NCBI GenBank assembly: GCA_041395625.1 | Contig: JAWLAE010000005.1 | Coordinates: 62,001-126,000, forward strand | DNA from: CADEED01 sp041395625 | GTDB taxonomy: Bacteria > Pseudomonadota > Gammaproteobacteria > Steroidobacterales > Steroidobacteraceae | Length of the DNA: 64,000 nucleotides | Direction: 5' to 3' | In this document: positions 61,401 through 64,000 of the stretch, one piece after another | Numbering within the stretch: the stretch's first letter is position 1 | How the letters are laid out: each line of letters begins with the position of its first letter | Position numbers and translations under genes: made by a program | The notes under the pieces: model-generated | Told to the model about the DNA's origin: nothing | The model's database searches: none | Seen by the model: only the letters and a program-made list of their open reading frames with translations

Positions 61401-64000
61401 CGTCGGCACGGCCGTTGCCGATCGGCCGGGCGCGGAGTTTCGCGACCTGATTGGTTTTTGCGTCAATACCCTCGCCTTGCGATTCACTCTGCCGGCAGCC
61501 GGGACGGCGTCCGAGTTGTTAGCGCTGGTCAAGGATCAGGTGCTGACGGCGCAAGCGCACGCTGCGGTGCCGTTCGAACGCGTCGTGGACGCCGTGCGGG
61601 TATCACGCAGTCGCGCCCACAGCCCGCTGTTCAACGTCATGTTCGCCTGGCAGGACACTGGCCGCAGCGACTGGCAACTACCGGGTCTGCAGGTCGAGCG
61701 ATTGCCGGACGCGCCGGTCGTGGCTGTTACCAACGACATGACACTGGTGTTCGAGGAAGCCGGTGATCGGTTGCTCGGCAGGTTGGAATACTCTACGACA
61801 CTGTTCTCGCGGCCGACGGTAGAACGGTTGCTGCAGTGCTGGCACGCTGTATTCAGTGCGATCTTGCGCGATCCGAAACAGCAGATAGGCGCGCTGCCGT
61901 TGTTAGACGCCGGTGAGACAGGCAGTGTCGTCGCCGCACCGCGGCTTGCGGTGCCGACTGTCGGTCTGCATGCGCTATTCGAGGCACGCGCACGCGAGGC
62001 AGGCGAGTCGATAGCGCTGCATACGGACGCGACCGAGGTGAGCTACGCGGAGCTGGAGCGGCGTGCGAACGCGCTGGCGCACCGTCTGCGCGAGCTGGGA
62101 GTGGGACCGGAGGACCGGGTGGCGCTGGCGGGACCGCGCAGCATCGAGCTGGTCGTCGGGATGCTGGCGGTGCTCAAGGCAGGCGGCGCGTTCGTGCCGC
62201 TCGATCCACAGTATCCGGCAGAGCGGCTCGCGTGGATGCTGCAGGATGCCGAGCCGAAGGTGCTGCTGAAGAGCGCTGCGGTGTCGGCGCCGTGGGCCGA
62301 GTCCCGTGCTGCGACGGCCGGGATGGCAATCGTCGAGCTGTCGGCGGAGTCGATTGCGGCCGACGTCGCGCGTTTGGGTGCAGAGCCCATGGCGCTCGCT
62401 CGAGTGAGCGGCGAGTCGCTGGCGTACATGATCTACACGTCGGGCTCGAGCGGAACGCCGAAGGGTGTGCTCGTCGAGCATCGCAACGTGGTGAATCTCG
62501 TTTGTGCGATGCAGCCGCTGCTGCAACTTACTCCTGCTGATCGCATGCTGCACCATATCTCGATCAGTTTCGATCCGAGTATCCAGGAGCTGTTCGTACC
62601 GCTCGCCAGCGGCGCGAGCGTAGTGCTGGTGCCGCCCGGTGCGCAAGGTGATCCGGCGGCGATGTTACAGACGATCGAAAAGCACGCGGCGACCGTGATG
62701 TTGTTCGTGCCAGCGTTCCTGCGGGCACTGCTGGAGCATGGCGAGATGCGCGCCCAGCCGAGCGTACGTACCGTCGTCTCCGGTGGCGAAGCGCTGTCGC
62801 CGGCGCACGCACAACAGCTGCGCCGCCATTGGCCCCAAGTCCAGCTGATCAACCAGTATGGCCCGACCGAGTGCACGGTCGTGTCCACTTGGTTCGACGC
62901 CACGCGCTTGTCTTCTGACGCAGCGACGGTGCCGATCGGTCGTCCGATCGGTAATACGTCGATTCAAGTTTTGGATGCGGCTCGCCAGCCGGTTCCCGTT
63001 GGCATAGTCGGCGAACTGTACGTAAGTGGCGACGCGGTTGCCCGCGGGTACTGGCGACGCCCGGATCTGACCGATGAGTCTTTTGGCGACTTCCAAGGGC
63101 CGCAGAACGGCCGGTACTACCGTACGGGCGATCTGGTTCGACTGCGTGCCGACGGCGAGCTCGAGTTCGTTGGGCGAATGGATCAGCAGATCAAAGTTCG
63201 TGGCATGCGGGTCGAACTCGGCGAAATCGAGGCGGCGCTCACCGCACTGCCTGGGATTCGAGCGGCTTGTGTCGTGGCGTCTGCCGATGGTACTGGCAAC
63301 AACAGTCTGCTCGCGTACGTGGTTGGCTCAGCCGAGTCGCCGGCGGAGCTGCGCGAGCAGCTGGGTGAGACGCTGCCGCAGCACATGGTGCCCACCGCAT
63401 TCGTGCAACTCGAGGCATTGCCGTTGTTGCCAAACGGCAAGATCGATCGACATCGGCTACCGGCGCCGGCTGCATCTGCCTACGTACGCCATGAGTTCGC
63501 TGCACCCGAAGGACCGACGGAACAGCAGATCGCCGCGATCTGGCGCGAGCTATTGCAGGTCGAGCGAGTTGGTCGTCACGACAACTTCTTCGAGTTGGGG
63601 GGGCATTCGCTGCTCGCCCTGGCGCTCATCGAGCGCCTGCGCAGTCACGGTATCCACGGCGAACCGCGCCAGGTGTTCAGCGCGCCGACGCTAGTCGCGC
63701 TGGCCCGGGAACTGCAACACAGTTTGCCACCCGTTGACGTGCCCGCGAATTTGATTCCAGCGAACTGCGAACGCATTACGCCAGCGATGCTGCCGCTGGT
63801 GAAACTGTCGCAGCGCGAGGTCGACAGCATCGCGGCCACTGTCGCTGGCGGTGCCCGCAACGTGCAAGACATCTATCCCCTTGCGCCGTTGCAGGAAGGC
63901 ATCTTCTTCCACCACTTGCTATCGCGCGCTCATGATCCGTATTTGTCGCGGCTGATCCTGCAGTTCGATACCGAGGACGCCCTGCGTCGCTATTGGGGTG
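58450..64000 (+). CDS. FAAL-initiated non-ribosomal peptide synthetase (3' partial)
   Basis: Runs off the right edge; 1850 residues are visible with no stop. Order: fatty-acyl-AMP ligase (1-590; YTSGSTAAPRG at 181-191, SSGKIRR near 560), acyl carrier protein (phosphopantetheine Ser649 in GLDSL), condensation domain (717-1150; HHIVADG at 848-854, active), adenylation domain (1174-1690; YTSGSSGTPKG near 1330, FDPSIQE at 1374), peptidyl carrier (Ser1720 in GGHSL) and the start of a second C domain (YPLAPLQEGIFFHHLL from 1809), whose ITPAMLPLVKLSQ lead-in is like dual condensation/epimerisation domains. FAAL would activate a fatty acid, so the product is a lipopeptide. By eye the A-domain pocket reads D-P-Q-L-V-G-Q-V-V, perhaps Pro/pipecolate-like. 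Start ATG 58450. Confidence 0.92.
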   Translation, partial: MTSSDQLPSRIERSAQTLRELLIRRAADQSDDLAYAFLSDDLQIVSRLTYHELLVRAGALAREIAVRAGPGERVLLVYGPGLDSVIAFWACMLAGVVAVPTPSPDGAQIKNAVPRLRLIAADARASLTLTTTVTLAAVTALQVLSEAELDTWFAADTVQTSDATLAELPARRANDTAYLQYTSGSTAAPRGVIITHANVLANCAAITEHVPRVANPGVLSWLPYFHDYGLVHGIIWPLSRGMPGYLMSPLTFLRRPLRWLEAIAKHRLAYTGAPNFALAACVRELERKPGWYVDLTSLRHVSCGAEPINPHTVERFLQAFSPFELGAEAFTPAYGLAEATLAVTAKLPNTMPVQLVVDAAALAERRVQVAASAGESSRVLISCGTPMLATEVIVVDPETRRPLPENGIGEIWVAGPAVGAGYFGNTEATVASFNHALAGSDQAKFLRTGDLGFFHDGQLYITGRLKDLLIFRGRNYVPQDLEWTAEASDQRIRAGHSAAFAIDGADGEQLVLAFEVDRRVAASELPLIAATARRAIAHVHELPVQAIAVVRSGSVPRTSSGKIRRQQCRTDYLAGQLDTLWLDQLEAGEQRSSDAASVPSIQDIRALSDPAARQELLETTLRDVIARQLQRSADSIELGVSAIEAGLDSLAVVQVLQELESAWSIRLTLSHLLGSETLRLAAAAILARVEAAASAVGPIAAADSQGNERQTAGELMPLSPAQERLWFLAQIEGASRAYHLSGGIRLRGALNREALYRALDAIVARHEMLRTMFVTRAGAPMQRVIVAADRQFALREQAVGTEGLSAAQLTALLSEEAAAPFDLLRGPLVRGLLIAESSTQHVLWLSMHHIVADGWSIGVLINELAELYRAFAADQPDPLPVLPAQYRHYVAAQRRLSAAGDYAAHLDYWRSTLAGAPDCIELPADHRPIEEGEFAGAAVELNLEPRVYRDLREFARRHGVTPFMALLGVWVAVLSRVSGQDDLVVGTAVADRPGAEFRDLIGFCVNTLALRFTLPAAGTASELLALVKDQVLTAQAHAAVPFERVVDAVRVSRSRAHSPLFNVMFAWQDTGRSDWQLPGLQVERLPDAPVVAVTNDMTLVFEEAGDRLLGRLEYSTTLFSRPTVERLLQCWHAVFSAILRDPKQQIGALPLLDAGETGSVVAAPRLAVPTVGLHALFEARAREAGESIALHTDATEVSYAELERRANALAHRLRELGVGPEDRVALAGPRSIELVVGMLAVLKAGGAFVPLDPQYPAERLAWMLQDAEPKVLLKSAAVSAPWAESRAATAGMAIVELSAESIAADVARLGAEPMALARVSGESLAYMIYTSGSSGTPKGVLVEHRNVVNLVCAMQPLLQLTPADRMLHHISISFDPSIQELFVPLASGASVVLVPPGAQGDPAAMLQTIEKHAATVMLFVPAFLRALLEHGEMRAQPSVRTVVSGGEALSPAHAQQLRRHWPQVQLINQYGPTECTVVSTWFDATRLSSDAATVPIGRPIGNTSIQVLDAARQPVPVGIVGELYVSGDAVARGYWRRPDLTDESFGDFQGPQNGRYYRTGDLVRLRADGELEFVGRMDQQIKVRGMRVELGEIEAALTALPGIRAACVVASADGTGNNSLLAYVVGSAESPAELREQLGETLPQHMVPTAFVQLEALPLLPNGKIDRHRLPAPAASAYVRHEFAAPEGPTEQQIAAIWRELLQVERVGRHDNFFELGGHSLLALALIERLRSHGIHGEPRQVFSAPTLVALARELQHSLPPVDVPANLIPANCERITPAMLPLVKLSQREVDSIAATVAGGARNVQDIYPLAPLQEGIFFHHLLSRAHDPYLSRLILQFDTEDALRRYWG

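Overview
The window is GC-rich (low-to-mid 60s % by eye), gene-dense chromosomal DNA of a gammaproteobacterium. Evidence for this is the rhodanese-grxC-secB-gpsA cluster, the canonical atpIBEFHAGDC operon beside rsmG-parA-parB, ntrBC, tatABC and dtd. The mix of peptide transporters, an S9 peptidase, branched-chain and methylcitrate catabolism and a fatty-acyl-AMP-ligase NRPS would suit a Steroidobacteraceae/Nevskiales-like soil or freshwater organism. That placement is inference only. No rRNA, tRNA, phage, IS element or CRISPR array was seen.

Layout. 0-2.5 kb: nitrogen two-component pair ntrB (cut by the left edge) and ntrC, then a 41-residue membrane peptide. 2.5-8.4 kb: pyrD, trmL, an unusual ATP-grasp/metallopeptidase pair, gpsA, secB, grxC and a rhodanese. 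8.5-15.6 kb: envC, a GAF-like/GGDEF/EAL protein, an S41 protease, DedA, MAPEG, SRPBCC and a phage-holin-4 family protein. 15.6-20.1 kb: EamA, OPT and POT transporters. 20.2-22.4 kb: tatABC and dtd. 22.4-28.6 kb: a Tat-type TRAP binding lipoprotein, a dihaem cytochrome, an S9 peptidase, a PEP-mutase/isocitrate-lyase family enzyme with an MBL hydrolase, and a DUF2007 protein. 28.6-41.8 kb: an Lrp regulator divergent from bkdA1-A2-B, gor, a GNAT, a DUF1272 protein, acuI, a VOC protein and prpB-prpC-(antisense coiled coil)-prpD. 41.8-47.1 kb: rsmG, parA, a membrane protein, a hybrid histidine kinase and parB. 47.1-54.4 kb: the ATP synthase operon. 54.5-58.2 kb: a small hypothetical protein, glmU, sodC, a dead DUF427 remnant, a lipoprotein and an orphan encapsulated-ferritin-like protein. 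58.45-64 kb: a large FAAL-ACP-C-A-PCP-C synthetase that runs off the right edge.

How the genes may work together. Branched-chain keto-acid dehydrogenase (Val/Ile to propionyl-CoA), AcuI (acryloyl-CoA to propionyl-CoA) and PrpBCD (propionyl-CoA to pyruvate plus succinate) form a plausible propionate-yielding catabolic block, possibly under the Lrp-type regulator. OPT, POT and the S9 peptidase could supply the amino acids. The FAAL-led NRPS should make a lipopeptide.

Signals beyond gene calls: (i) the heptamer TTGTTAG/CTAACAA occurs about 26 times, roughly ten-fold over composition, inside genes and in gaps; (ii) parA and parB are separated by two genes, with a 104-base kinase/parB overlap; (iii) a strong promoter is followed by a terminator-like hairpin in the atp leader; (iv) an imperfect 13/15-base inverted repeat abuts the Lrp gene; (v) a DUF427 gene is inactivated by one nonsense codon and cut exactly at its neighbour's stop codon; (vi) an EncFtn-like protein has neither a targeting tail nor an encapsulin neighbour.
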